Shown here: positions 1 through 10,600 of the stretch, piece by piece
Position numbering within the stretch: position 1 is the first letter of the stretch
Layout of the letters: each line of letters begins with the position of its first letter
Source of the DNA: Rhododendron vialii
Taxonomy: Eukaryota; Streptophyta; Magnoliopsida; Ericales; Ericaceae
Length of the DNA: 64,000 nt
Direction: 5' to 3'
NCBI RefSeq assembly: GCF_030253575.1
Contig: NC_080567.1
Location: forward strand, 38,035,501-38,099,500
Translations under genes and position numbers: made by a program
The notes under the pieces: generated by a model
What the model was told of the DNA's origin: nothing
The model's input: only the letters and a program-made list of their open reading frames with translations
Database searches by the model: none

Positions 1-840
1 AGCGCGCGTTTTGTAGCGAGAAGACCCCCTAATACCACAATGGCCAACGGCAGGCCCCCACAGTGCTTGACCATTTTTTCCCCTAACACCGTCATTTCTG
101 TGCTTAATCTGAACTCTGCAAATTAAAGGGAAAAATAGTATCCTCAACTGACAAGTATCCACTAATCTAATTACATATTACTAACACAACTACATAAATA
201 GACTGATGTCCCTGTGCAATGATACATTTGATGCATGCCTTCATTGTTATATATGGTGTGGGTTCCAATTCAAAAGAATGCCAATTAAAAGATATGGTTG
301 CCTACATATGGACTAAATGTCTTAAATCTTGCTGCAATAAACAGTCTTGTCCATACATAAATACTATATCAAATTTCCTGTAAGTTCCATAGAATCTTGT
401 AAATGTACACGGACTATGTGATTGGGATAACCTGTTGGAGAGGATGAAAGTAAATTCAAGTATTGTGACTAAATCTCCATTTCATATGATCAATTCGAAC
501 GTTTCCCCACTGAATTCCACTTTCAACCAAACGATGTCTAATATTCACTTGCAAATCTTTTACCTCCTTAAACATAAGCCGCCCGAAAAATAACAGTAAA
601 TTAAATGGGAGTTAAGCGGATAAGACTATTCTACATAATATGAAGAATGGTTGGCGATTATGGAACATCTTGATCCACTTCATGGGTGTTTCATTAGTTG
701 TACTAATTAAGCAGCTCAATGGAGAGAAGCCTCTTTCTAAATAGAAAAAGCACAACTATTCCACTTCAATTTAAGTGGAGAGAACATATATCAAGAAGAG
801 AAACTTTTTTACAGCTGAGCCGTGACAATAATTTACGGCA
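1..840. other. Intergenic stretch, nothing recognised
   Basis: AT-rich sequence without a convincing open reading frame or RNA gene. The missing ARC2/LRR part of the resistance gene at 1278-2304 would be expected on this side. I see no leucine-rich repeat coding in it, so any remaining exons lie beyond the window or are lost. Confidence 0.4.
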
Positions 841-894
841 CTCAATCGCGCGCGTTCAAATGTGTTTAGAACGGCCCGAGTTTTAAAACAACTA

Positions 895-1090
895 TTCGCT
901 AAAACAATTAGTCGGGAAAATTAAACATATGCCGACTAAATTATTTTTAGTCGGTAATTACCTTTGCCGACCGCAATTCCCCGACTAAATTGCCGACCAA
1001 ATTTTTTAGTCGGGGAATACTATTGCCGACTAAATTCCTACCTTTTGCCGACTAAACTGTTAGTCGGGAATGGTGTAATTTCTTGTTGTG
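895..1090 (-). mobile_element. Terminus of a CACTA-like (En/Spm) DNA transposon
   Basis: Read on the minus strand from 1090, the sequence starts CACAACAAGAA, close to the CACTACAAGAA end typical of plant CACTA elements. It is followed by a cluster of short subterminal repeats, TTTAGTCGG and its complement CCGACTAAA, in both orientations, at least nine times between 905 and 1075. Clustered short subterminal motifs are how CACTA transposases recognise their ends. The opposite end was not found, so the element is either a fragment or continues to the left. It lies just 3' of the truncated resistance gene. Confidence 0.55.
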
Positions 1091-1277
1091 AGAGTTTAAA
1101 TCTTCGCACAAATAGTTTTTTTTAAATCCAGACCATTGATTGTCAAAACGGATGGCTGAAATCGCGGAGCCGTGAATAAGTTTAGAGAATATAACCCAAT
1201 ATTGAACTTGAAATTTGAAAAGCACAACTTACAACTATAATATAGTTAATAATATAGTTAAGGGTGTTGATAATTAC

Positions 1278-2304
1278 CTGTGACATCACTCTTCAAACAT
1301 GCCTTTTTCTGAAACAGCTCCCAACTTTCCGGTTCTGTTAAATGCCTCGATTCATGAAGGCATTGTTCATCAGCAAATGAAGCCACTTCTCTAATGCGAG
1401 TTGTTAACAAAATTTTACTACCTGCCTTTTTGTGGGGGAAGGCAGGACTCAGACTATTCCAAGCTTCAACGTCCCATATGTCATCCAGAATCACAAGACA
1501 TTTCATTCGACTTTGAGCTTGATAAAGCTCGCCAACTAGCTCACCATGCATCATTCTTCTGATTTTCTCTCTCCCTTCTACTGATGGAGATGTAAGTTGG
1601 ATAAGAATCTCTTCCAAAACTTCCCTTGTTTTGCATTGTTGAGATATGTAAGCCCAGGCAAAACAATCAAAATGATGCCTAACATCAATGTGATTGTAAA
1701 CCATCTTAGCAAGGGTGGTCTTGCCAAGACCACCCATTCCCCAAATGGAAATGACCCTACAGTTTGCCATCTCGTTGACCAAATGATCCACGACTGCTTT
1801 TACATCATCATCTAAGCAAATGATATCCTCCTCAACGACATGTGGATAAGACCGCCTTAGTTGTTGCACCCTCTCAGTTCTAGAAGTTGAGCTTTCTCCC
1901 AAGGCGATTGTAGGTTGGATACCATATGTTTGTAAACTTCTTGTGAGGTCGGTGATCTTTTTATTAATATGCTCGATCTCCAATCCAACCTCATGACGGG
2001 CTCTAGACTCACTGAATATCTTACCTCTCCCCGTGAGCACAACTTTGATGACAAAAGTTGCAATGACATCTTCAGCATCTAATGATAATTCCCGGATCTC
2101 AGAGATGCAATTGCTCACAAGCTCGTCCCCTTCTCCTCGTCTTGCATCTGCAGCTTTCAAGAAGCACTGCATTCGACTTAGTTCCTTTTGCATTTGCTCA
2201 ACTTGGGCCCTCACCCCGTGCAAGAGCTTATATTCTTGGATGAGCAAGTTACCCAGCCGTTCCACCACAAACGAAACGAAAGGCTCAACTACAATTTCAG
2301 CCAT
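1278..2304 (-). CDS. CC-NB-ARC disease-resistance protein (RPP13/RPP8-like), 5' part only
   Basis: Intracellular immune receptor family: a coiled-coil domain signals, the NB-ARC domain is a nucleotide switch, and C-terminal LRRs sense effectors. I start at the Met at 2304 (MAEIVVEPFV), the usual Rx-type CC start, rather than nine codons upstream. Visible in order: Rx_N-like coiled coil with an EDVID-type motif (AEDVIATF, about residue 78), P-loop GMGGLGKTT (about 188-196), kinase 2 LVILDDIWD, RNBS-B GSKILLTTR, and the start of RNBS-C (LTEPESWELF). Coding then stops. At 1278 the sequence reads CACAG/GTAATT, a good splice donor, so the gene may have had an intron here, but no GLPLA, MHD or LRR coding follows in the remaining 1.25 kb. 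Either the gene continues past the window after a long intron, or it is truncated. The part present has no frameshift. Confidence 0.85.
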
Positions 2305-2399
2305 AATAACCAAGCATTCTTCTTTCAGCAAGACCTACAAAAAACCAAGCTTCAAGCACTTCATTTCCTAGAAGCCATCTGCCGTGACACAATCAATAT

Positions 2400-3052
2400 T
2401 TTTTTGTAAGGGATCGTCATTTTTATATTATCGCTTAGGTAGATAGATGGTTATTAGTGATTATATATACTTAAAAAAAATATGATAAGAAAAAGTAAGG
2501 AGAATCATATCACATCTCAACGCGTGAAATTAAAACTGTCATGTATCAGTGGTAGTACATAATAATCCTCGCTAGTCGCTAATATGTCCTCTGTCTTCTC
2601 TTAAAAAAAAAAACTTCAAAGTATGCTTTGGAATATATATAGTTGAAATTACGATGAAATTGTCAGTGAAATATACCGTTGCACTAACTTTGTCGAAATT
2701 GAGATGTAACTAATTAACTGTGTTCTAAAAATTAAAATAATTCTCTACTGCTATATTTTCCTTTCCTGTCAATGAAGGCAAATATAAGAGCTAGCTCTTT
2801 ATGTTTACCTCTTTGGGCACACAAGAATTTGAAAAACGCAGCCAATTTCGATGGCTTTCGCTCCAATAATTTATTCTGCAGATCGCAGCTAATACCAGAG
2901 CTTGGACGATTGTCTGAATGTATTTAGAGAAAGATAAGTGGAGAGGAAACGCATGGAGAATGAGTTGAAGACGCAGTAGGACAAAGAACAAGCATCTTTT
3001 ATTCCATTTTTGGAAATGGATTGTAGTAATGCCTGAGTAAAATAAAAGACAA
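2400..3052. other. Intergenic, AT-rich, no gene recognised
   Basis: Sequence between the resistance gene and the repeat block. A 126-codon minus-strand reading frame at 2791-3171 has no similarity I recognise and runs into the direct repeat at 3053-3150, so I do not call it a gene. Confidence 0.4.
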
Positions 3053-3150
3053 AAAAGATATACGAGTACTTGCAGAAAACAAGTCGTTATTGGCAGCCTG
3101 CCAGCCTTTATTGAATTGGATGACCTTTTATAGCCATTCATTTGCTGGGC
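3053..3150 (+). repeat. Direct repeat, copy A (partner at 5001-5089)
   Basis: About 85 to 95 bp including CTTGCAGAAAACAAGT, then GCCTTTATTGAATTGGATGA and CCTTTTATAGCCATTCATTT. The same block recurs in the same orientation at 5001-5089, without the 10 bp internal duplication (GCAGCCTGCC) seen here. The two copies bracket the MULE-like element at 3203-4684. Confidence 0.75.
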
Positions 3151-3202
3151 CAATAATTCTAGGTACACCAATAGCCTCTAACCCAATTGGTATTTTTTTT
3201 TT

Positions 3203-4684
3203 GGACAAAACTATGGTACACAGGGTATATCGTATGTCTAAATTATGACAATTTGTGATTTTCATTATGACGATTTTTGGTTTTCTAATGCATATTTTTT
3301 ATGCTAGTTACGACTTCTACTTTAAAATTTACCTGTTGAACAGGTCATTAGCAGATTACCCATATTTAAAAAATATTGTTATTTTGTAACCATAATTATT
3401 CGTACCAGAAACCATAATACTTGTACCCCAACCAAATATATGTGTACAATATCACAAATTAAATAATGCTACTCACAAATGTTATGACAACACCATAAAT
3501 TGGCATTATCTTACCACAATGAGTCGTACCAAAAATTCTTTGACACGTGTGATATTCCATAGTAAAATCAAAATATGTCGTACCAGAATCAACAATTGTT
3601 ATATCCAAACAAAATACATGTGTAAAATACCACAAATTCAGTAAAATAACCAAATTTATTATGACAACACCTAAAATTGTCATTTTCTTACCACAACGTG
3701 TCGTATCAAAAGAAAACATATTTAAATATTGCAAATTATATTACAAACCATAATTGTTATGATAATACCATAATTTGTCATTTTCATGTCTACAACTGTC
3801 ATAGCAAAGGAAATTGATTAAAATATTCCGTAACAAGACCAAAATACCACAAATTCAGTAATATAACCAAATTTATTATAACAACACCATAAATTGACGT
3901 TTTCATATCCACAACGTGTCATATAAAAAAAATTCAATCAGAATGTTCAGTTAATGAAAAAAATTCAATCGAAATGTTCAGTTAACTATAGTTATAATCA
4001 ACAAAATACCAAATCATAAATTCAGTAATATAACCAAATTTATTATGACAATACCATACATTAACGTTTTCATACCCACAACGTGTTGTATAAAAAAATT
4101 CAATCAGAATATTCAGTTAACGATAATTATAATCGGCAAAATACCATACCATAACTAAACATCGTTAGCGAGTATATTTTAGAATGATTGATCATAACTG
4201 TTAGAATATCAAGTCATACAATATTCAGCATTGTCACCAAAATTAGATGTCGACAACTACGTAATCGAAAAAATTTAATGTATCCAGATACAAGAATGAA
4301 GTTGATCGCTTATCATTAGACCCTTAATCAGACAAAAAAAATCCTTTTACTATTGAATTCGGGTGCCGATGAAAGGGCTTTCTAAACTCTATCGAGCCAA
4401 AAAATTACGTGGATTATTTAATCAACAAATATAACGAAATAAATGGTTTTGATCGTCATTATTGTGTCGCGGTTGTACGTCAACCGTACATTCAGTTACA
4501 ACAGAGAAATTGGTTTTATATCAAATATATTGAATGCGCAATTTTAAATGTTCTTTTGGTACGACACATTGTGGTAAGAAAATATCAATTTTTTGTGTTG
4601 TCATAACAATTATGGTTATGTTATATAAAATCATAGTGCGTATGGTACACCCCCTAATAAGGGGTGTGTACCATAGGACTGTCC
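3203..4684. mobile_element. MULE-like non-autonomous DNA transposon with internal repeats
   Basis: Imperfect terminal inverted repeats: the left end reads GGACAAAACTATGGTACACA, and the right end read inwards is GGACAGTCCTATGGTACACA. Flanks are T(9) on the left and TTTTGTTTT on the right, a possible degenerate 9-bp target duplication. The interior is AT-rich and made of diverged repeats built on phrases such as AACCAAATTTATTATGACAA and CCACAACGTGTCGTA, seen near 3640, 3850 and 4020. The right end also forms a hairpin (4640-4675). No transposase is visible. Style and ends resemble the smaller element at 19021-19206 and 56970-57264, where the 9-bp duplication is exact. Confidence 0.6.
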
Positions 4685-5000
4685 TTTTGTTTTGGTCCTT
4701 TCCATGTGGGAGGTGTTGTCGAATTCCATTGTGGGCGTTTGAAATTCAGGCTATGAATAACCTCTGAAATTCACTATGGACTAATATATTAACCTGCTAA
4801 CTCTGTTGATATATAATAATAATAATTATATATACCTCGAAAATACAACGAAATGAAAAATTAATAGTACAAATTCATTTCAAAATGAATTTAGACTATT
4901 GATTTCTCATTCTCAGCTATTTTCGACCTAGCATTGCTACTGCGAGGCTCGCATTATAGTCAAGACTGTTGATCGTGATCGGCACCCAAAATGGAAGAGA

Positions 5001-5089
5001 AAAAAAGATACTAGTAGACTTGCAGAAAACAAGTTGTTGGCAGCCTTTATTGAATTGGATGACCTTTTATAGCCATTCATTTGCTGGGC
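5001..5089 (+). repeat. Direct repeat, copy B (partner at 3053-3150)
   Basis: Second copy of the block described at 3053-3150, again ending TTTGCTGGGC. The bases on its left (4830-4990) and right (5100-5240) also look related to each other: both carry a TCAAGAC..TGGTCGTGATCG-type phrase. A larger, old, partly tandem duplication is therefore likely. Confidence 0.7.
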
Positions 5090-5239
5090 TCGCGTAGCTA
5101 TGCTAGGTACCCGAAAGAGTTTTGAAATGAATCTGAACCATTAATTTTTTATTTTGAAGTATTTTCGGAATATCTGCTCGGAGTACATAAAATTATTGTA
5201 TCAGTCAAGACCACTGGTCGTGATCGAGACACAGGGACC

Positions 5240-7050
5240 GGGGGCTGTGGAGTGACGGCAAGTTTTTTTTTATTTTATTTTATTTATAAGTGAGTGATTG
5301 TGAGTTATATACACTTGGTCCTCCCAAGTCTTTCTACACCACGTAGATGATGATGAAAGTTGAACTCGTATACTTTTTGGAAGTATCATGTGAGGTTTTT
5401 ATTATTGCAATAGTAGAATTTGCTTCATTACATGATAAATTTGGTACATTTTTTTAATACAATGTCAATACATCACATAGTACTCAAATTGTAGTACTCA
5501 TGACTCATACATAATCAGCAAAACATTAGTGCAATGCGGTGATGGGGGAAGAATCTTGAAGCACCAGGAGAGCTACAGCTTATTTGGAACTTAGATGAAA
5601 AAAGAAAAGAAACATAAAATAATTTAGAAGGAAAATTTTGAGAAAAGAGTGGAGAAAAAAATTTAATGTGTTTGATTTTTTATTTCCTTATTTTACTACC
5701 TGTTTTCTCTAAAATCAAACAAATTAAGGAAGAGGAAAAAAATTACTCGTACATGTTTATTTTTCTTTATTTTCTTTTTTCAAGCTCCAAACGAACCCTA
5801 AATTATCTTTCTGTCTGCACTCCAACCACTCATTTTGACAAAATTACGATCAAAACTCAATTTTCTTTGAATAAAGACGAAAAATTGGATTATTGGCTTA
5901 TTTTTGTCTTTATTAAAAAAATTGGGTTTTAAACGTAATTTTTTATTTTTTAGATTTCTCTCGTCATGAAGAAGCAATAATTCTCAAAAAAATCGATGAA
6001 AAACTAACAAATGCAAATTTTTTGAATAAGGACAAAAAAATGAACCATTTGGCTTATTTTGCCAAATGAGCCCTAAAGCTATGTTTTGTTTTTTTTAATC
6101 CGCTAAAGCTATGTTTTTCTGGAAAGGAAAAAAGGGTAGGGAAAATAATCAAGAGAGAAAATTGGAGAAAAAAAATTCAAGGATAGCTAAATTTATTTTG
6201 TTATATTTTCTCTTTGGGGCTGCCCTGCCTTCTTCCGGCCATTCACAAAGCTAGCTAAGGGGTTCCTTCCGTCTCTACTCACCTGAGCCTGAGGATATGC
6301 TCCCCGTGCGTGAGCTATATATTATCTCCTCCACTATATCCTCTGATACTTTGCAATGTAGACAATTATGTTACTAGAGACATTGTTCTACTTATGTGAT
6401 ACTTTTGTTGCTATATTAATTACATTTGTCTAGATACGTGTACTTATTTATCTAGTTTTCTACCTTTGTACGAGTTGGGCAAAGTATTAGCTACTCTTAT
6501 TCGCAATAGTAATAATTAAAATTAATAATCAAAATGTGTCATGTCAGTATTTGATTATTCATTTAATCCATAATCAAACTTACACAACACCTACCTCTAC
6601 ATTGGTTATTTTTGTATCTCTAACAAAAAAAAAACCCTACAATACACAATTTACATTTGTCCAATCGTAAACGAATTCCAATCATGCATCCGACCACACC
6701 AAAATTATTCGTCTTCCAATGTGGGATATTTTTGAATTATTGAGTTTAGTTATTGGTAAAAGTTGTTAAGTTTGGTTATTGAATAAATGAAATTTGGTTA
6801 TTTGCTAAAAGACTTATTACTTTGTTTATTACAATGTGGGATATTTTTTGAGTATTATTGTTAAATTTGTTTATCCACACTCATTTGCTTATTATAATGA
6901 GAATGCTCTTATCGCATAGTTCTTTTAATTATCCCATCCTTTTAATTATATCCCACCCTTGCGGGTTGTGCAAGGGAGTACACACTGTTCTTTACTTTTC
7001 TTTTTTGTCTTTTTTTAAGAGTGTGCCCCTCGTAAATTTGTATATTCACT
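5240..7050. other. Intergenic AT-rich DNA with MITE debris
   Basis: No gene recognised. The part from 5870 to 6075 contains an imperfect inverted repeat (TTGGCTTATTTTTGTCTTTA near 5891 against its complement near 6030-6060), probably a decayed MITE. The rest is simple AT-rich sequence. Confidence 0.4.
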
Positions 7051-7052
7051 TA

Positions 7053-7261
7053 GGCTCTGTTTAAAATTCATGGAAAGGAAAAGAAAAAAAAAGAAAATTA
7101 AAAAAAATTTCCTTCCATTATTTGATTGAAAGAGAAAGAGTGAAGAAAATAAAAATTTCAAGTGTAGTGAATAATAAATTTTTTCTCTTATTTTTCTCTT
7201 ATTTTCCTACTCTTTTATTTTCTTTTTTCTATTTTCTTTTCCATGGGTTCCAAACAGAGTC
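7053..7261. mobile_element. Short MITE with inverted ends (GGCTCTGTTT family)
   Basis: Left end GGCTCTGTTTAAAATTCATG; right end read inwards is GACTCTGTTTGGAACCCATG. The interior is about 150 bp of A/T-rich sequence. GGCTCTGTTTGGAA ends are common in plant MITEs. No clean target duplication is visible. It lies about 280 bp upstream of the MTN start codon. Confidence 0.6.
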
Positions 7262-7538
7262 AAATCTCTTTTACAGGAGTATAAGCTAATTAACCAACAA
7301 CAAAAAAATCGAAGAAAGTTCCAAGAACTTAAAAAAATAAATAAAAATAAAAATCCTTTCTCTTCCACAAGGGGTTTTTTTTTTATTTATCCGCTTCCCC
7401 AAGTTTCAAAAAGAATGAATCGAACAAATTTTGCAAATCTGATAAACGAACATGATGATGGATTGGGTTAAGTAGTTACTACGCAACAAACTATTCTCCG
7501 TCCTTGGGATAGTGTGAACTCTACCAATTCCGGCGACC

Positions 7539-7610
7539 ATGGAAAAGATTACCATGGTTTCCGAAACCGAAAAGCATCCAATTTCCACCATCCTTATCGT
7601 AGTTGGTGTG

Positions 7611-7665
<55 letters not shown>

Positions 7666-10600
7666 TTCTGTGTAGGCGCACGCATATATAACTACACGTA
7701 TCTATCACTATAAGCTAAGACGTCAGTATATTGACCCATTTTGTTCTTGAAATTACCAGCTATGCAGACTGAAGTCCTTCCTATTGTGAACCAGCTCCAG
7801 CTCAAGGAGGACCTCAATTCCATGTGGGTTTCTTCTCTCACTCCTCTTTTTTCCCTTCCCAATCAGAGTTTTTTTAATTACTTGAACCCGTCTTAGCTCT
7901 TAAGATTAGTTCTGCTTTATATTCATCTCAAAACCAAGTGGCAATAAGTGTAGAGATCTCAAATGTTATTAAGTGATGACTCATTCCACTCCAAGCAACG
8001 TGAGACTCTATTTCCTTAACACTGCTATGTAACAGCCTTTTTGGGATTTTTAAAACACATCTCAAAAGCATTCACACAGAAAGTATAGAAACAACACACA
8101 ATTTACTTGCCAAGAGGCCTTTGGCGCAATGGCATCGGGGGTGCACTTAGGTGTTAGGAGTAAAGAGGTCTGAAGTTCAACTCCTAATGTAACTATTCTA
8201 GCAAAAACACACAATTTACTTGATTCAGTATATCCATGCTTACATCCTTGAGGAGAGAGATTCACTACATTGAGCGAGCCGAAGCCATTGATCACGTAGG
8301 GATAACATTGGGTACCCACCATTCAGCCCTGATGGGTTTTTATATACCATACATGAGGGAGTTGATGAAGAAGAGGGAACCAAAAGCCCTGTGATAACTT
8401 TCCTTCTAGAACTGCATTCCTTTCTTAGCAGAAGCAAGGACCGACATCCCGCCTTGATTATCACTCCTTTAAATTGTAGCAGCTAAGCACAAACTCTTTT
8501 GGACACAACTTTCTCGTCCAAAGAGAACTTGAAGTAAGCACTAAGCACCACAAAGACCGCCTTCCGTATGATTTCGCCTTCGCGTGGTAGCTCCCATTTA
8601 TGTTGGCTATATGACCAGGTAGGGCATTACTTTCAGTTCATATAATGCGGTAGGATCTCCTTGTCCACTACCTTTCCTTTGATAAATGAACCTTTGGTTT
8701 TTCAGTTTTTCCTCTACCTTGCCCACTCCAAAGCTGCATCACCTGTAAATCACAGTCTCCAAAACTCATATGCCACTTAAAACTACTTTAAAAGGATTCA
8801 CCAAATGATATGATCTATGTCTCCTTATTCTATGCAAACCCCCCAATAACCCCTCAACCATGGTCTTCACCCTGAAAGCTGAACCCTTGACCTTGAGTTC
8901 CAACACATGCTAAAATTCCGTGAAAATCATGCCATCATGTGCCATAGCACTAACAAGACTCACCAAACATGAAGAGTCTTCCTTTCCAAGGTAGCATCTT
9001 GTACACACAACCTGAAGTCTGAAACATCAGTTTACCATCCTCTTTGGCAACAACATCTGTATGGATACCGTTCCTCACTTCATTTGTAATTTTCACCTGT
9101 TGTGGATCTGGGTTCTGAGCTTCTTGATTCAATCAAGAAGCATTGGTTCCAAATTGAGAGTAGCTAATAAAGTTGTCGTATCTTCCACTGCCTGTTCAAC
9201 TCTCGCAGATCTCAATTCCATAAACAAGATCGTCTAAGTAGCTCGAAAGTGTACCAAACTTCCTGAGACTTTCTTTTCTGCTCAAAGCATCAACTGCTGG
9301 TTTTGATTTGTTAATACAAAATATGCAGGTTCCCAAAAGGTGTTCCTTGGGTTCGGTACCATGGTACTTACAAAGAGTTAGATATTTCTATAGTCTGGCC
9401 TGGAAAAGATACAGTTTTGGGTGGGTATTGGCTTCCAATGTACTTTCTTGTATTCATTGAAATGATTGATAATGTGCTTTGGCAATTTCCATAAGATTTT
9501 ATTCATCAATCATTAGTTAGCTTGGCAGATTGCCGCTTCTTGGCCTATTAAGCGTTTCTAACTTTCTTGTAATGAAAATGTATTCGTCAGTTGTGCCTTC
9601 TTTATTTTTGGTCTTTATGATAATTTTGTAGTTCAAGTTTCTTTGTTTTCCATTGCTGGAAGATTGCTCAGTGCTCGGACATGGGAAAGTTTAAGTGCTT
9701 GAGCTGGCTGATGCATCCCATCATTAGATAATTCATTTTTCTTTTTCCCTTTTTTTTGTGTGTCACTTTTTCTCATGGAGACTCCCTCACATTTAAAAGT
9801 GCTCATACAAACCCCCTCAACTACTGAAAACAAAAAAAAATGCTAACTCCGTTAACGGAATGGAGGAAATGTCTAAGATACCCTTTTTTATAAGGCGAAA
9901 GTACATAAACACCCCATCAACTATTACTTTGTTCCACGGAGACCCCCTAACATTTATATTATACCCTTATTCTATCAGTCGTTGTTCTAATCGTTTTTTC
10001 CTTTTATACGATTTCTTTTTTTCTTACATTAATCATTTTAAAGAGAACCTTCTGTATATAACCATAAAAAAAATAGCATGAAAACCGTGGCGCGACGGCG
10101 GCAGGTGCCATAGTGGTTCTTTTGCTTATAAGAAATGAGAAGGGAAGAAGACGAGGGAAAGGAGAGAGGTGTGGGAGAAGAGAAGTTGAGGAGAATGGTG
10201 GTGGCAATTGACGGCAGCTGCTGCGTTGCTTTTCTCATCTCTATTTTTTTAACTTTCCTTTAGAGAGAGAGTGTGTATGTATTGGAGGAGAGGGAAAAAA
10301 AAGGTCACCAGAACCAGTGGTTAGTCGGTTAGGGTATGGAGAGAGAGAATAGTTTAGATGGAGATGGAGAGGGAGAGGGATAGATTACCTGTGATTGAGA
10401 GGGGAGAGGAGAATATAGTCCTTTTAAGTTTTAATCCAACCATTGATTTTAATGGTTGAGATGGAGTGTTTTTTTTTTGAAATTGTGTGGGTGGAACTGG
10501 CCTCTATATATATGTATGAACCAAGAGATTATCCGATTTATGGATGAGGGGGTTCATCACAAACGGTTTAGAGACAGAAGGGTGTCACTTGGGTAACGGA

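Noticed and set aside
2791-3171. 126-codon minus-strand reading frame
   Set aside because: No recognisable motif, and it covers part of a direct repeat; probably chance in AT-rich DNA.
7406-7708. Minus-strand frame with a long Arg-Glu repeat
   Set aside because: It is the antisense of the CT microsatellite and of MTN exon 1, not a protein.
8110-8205. Possible tRNA gene
   Set aside because: Box-like motifs are present but no cloverleaf with a proper acceptor stem, and it is flanked by a 17-bp target duplication, so it is a SINE.
9860-10238. Small frames around the inverted-repeat element of MTN intron 3
   Set aside because: They lie in low-complexity transposon DNA; the minus-strand versions are Ser/Pro/Leu-rich translations of GAGA-type sequence.
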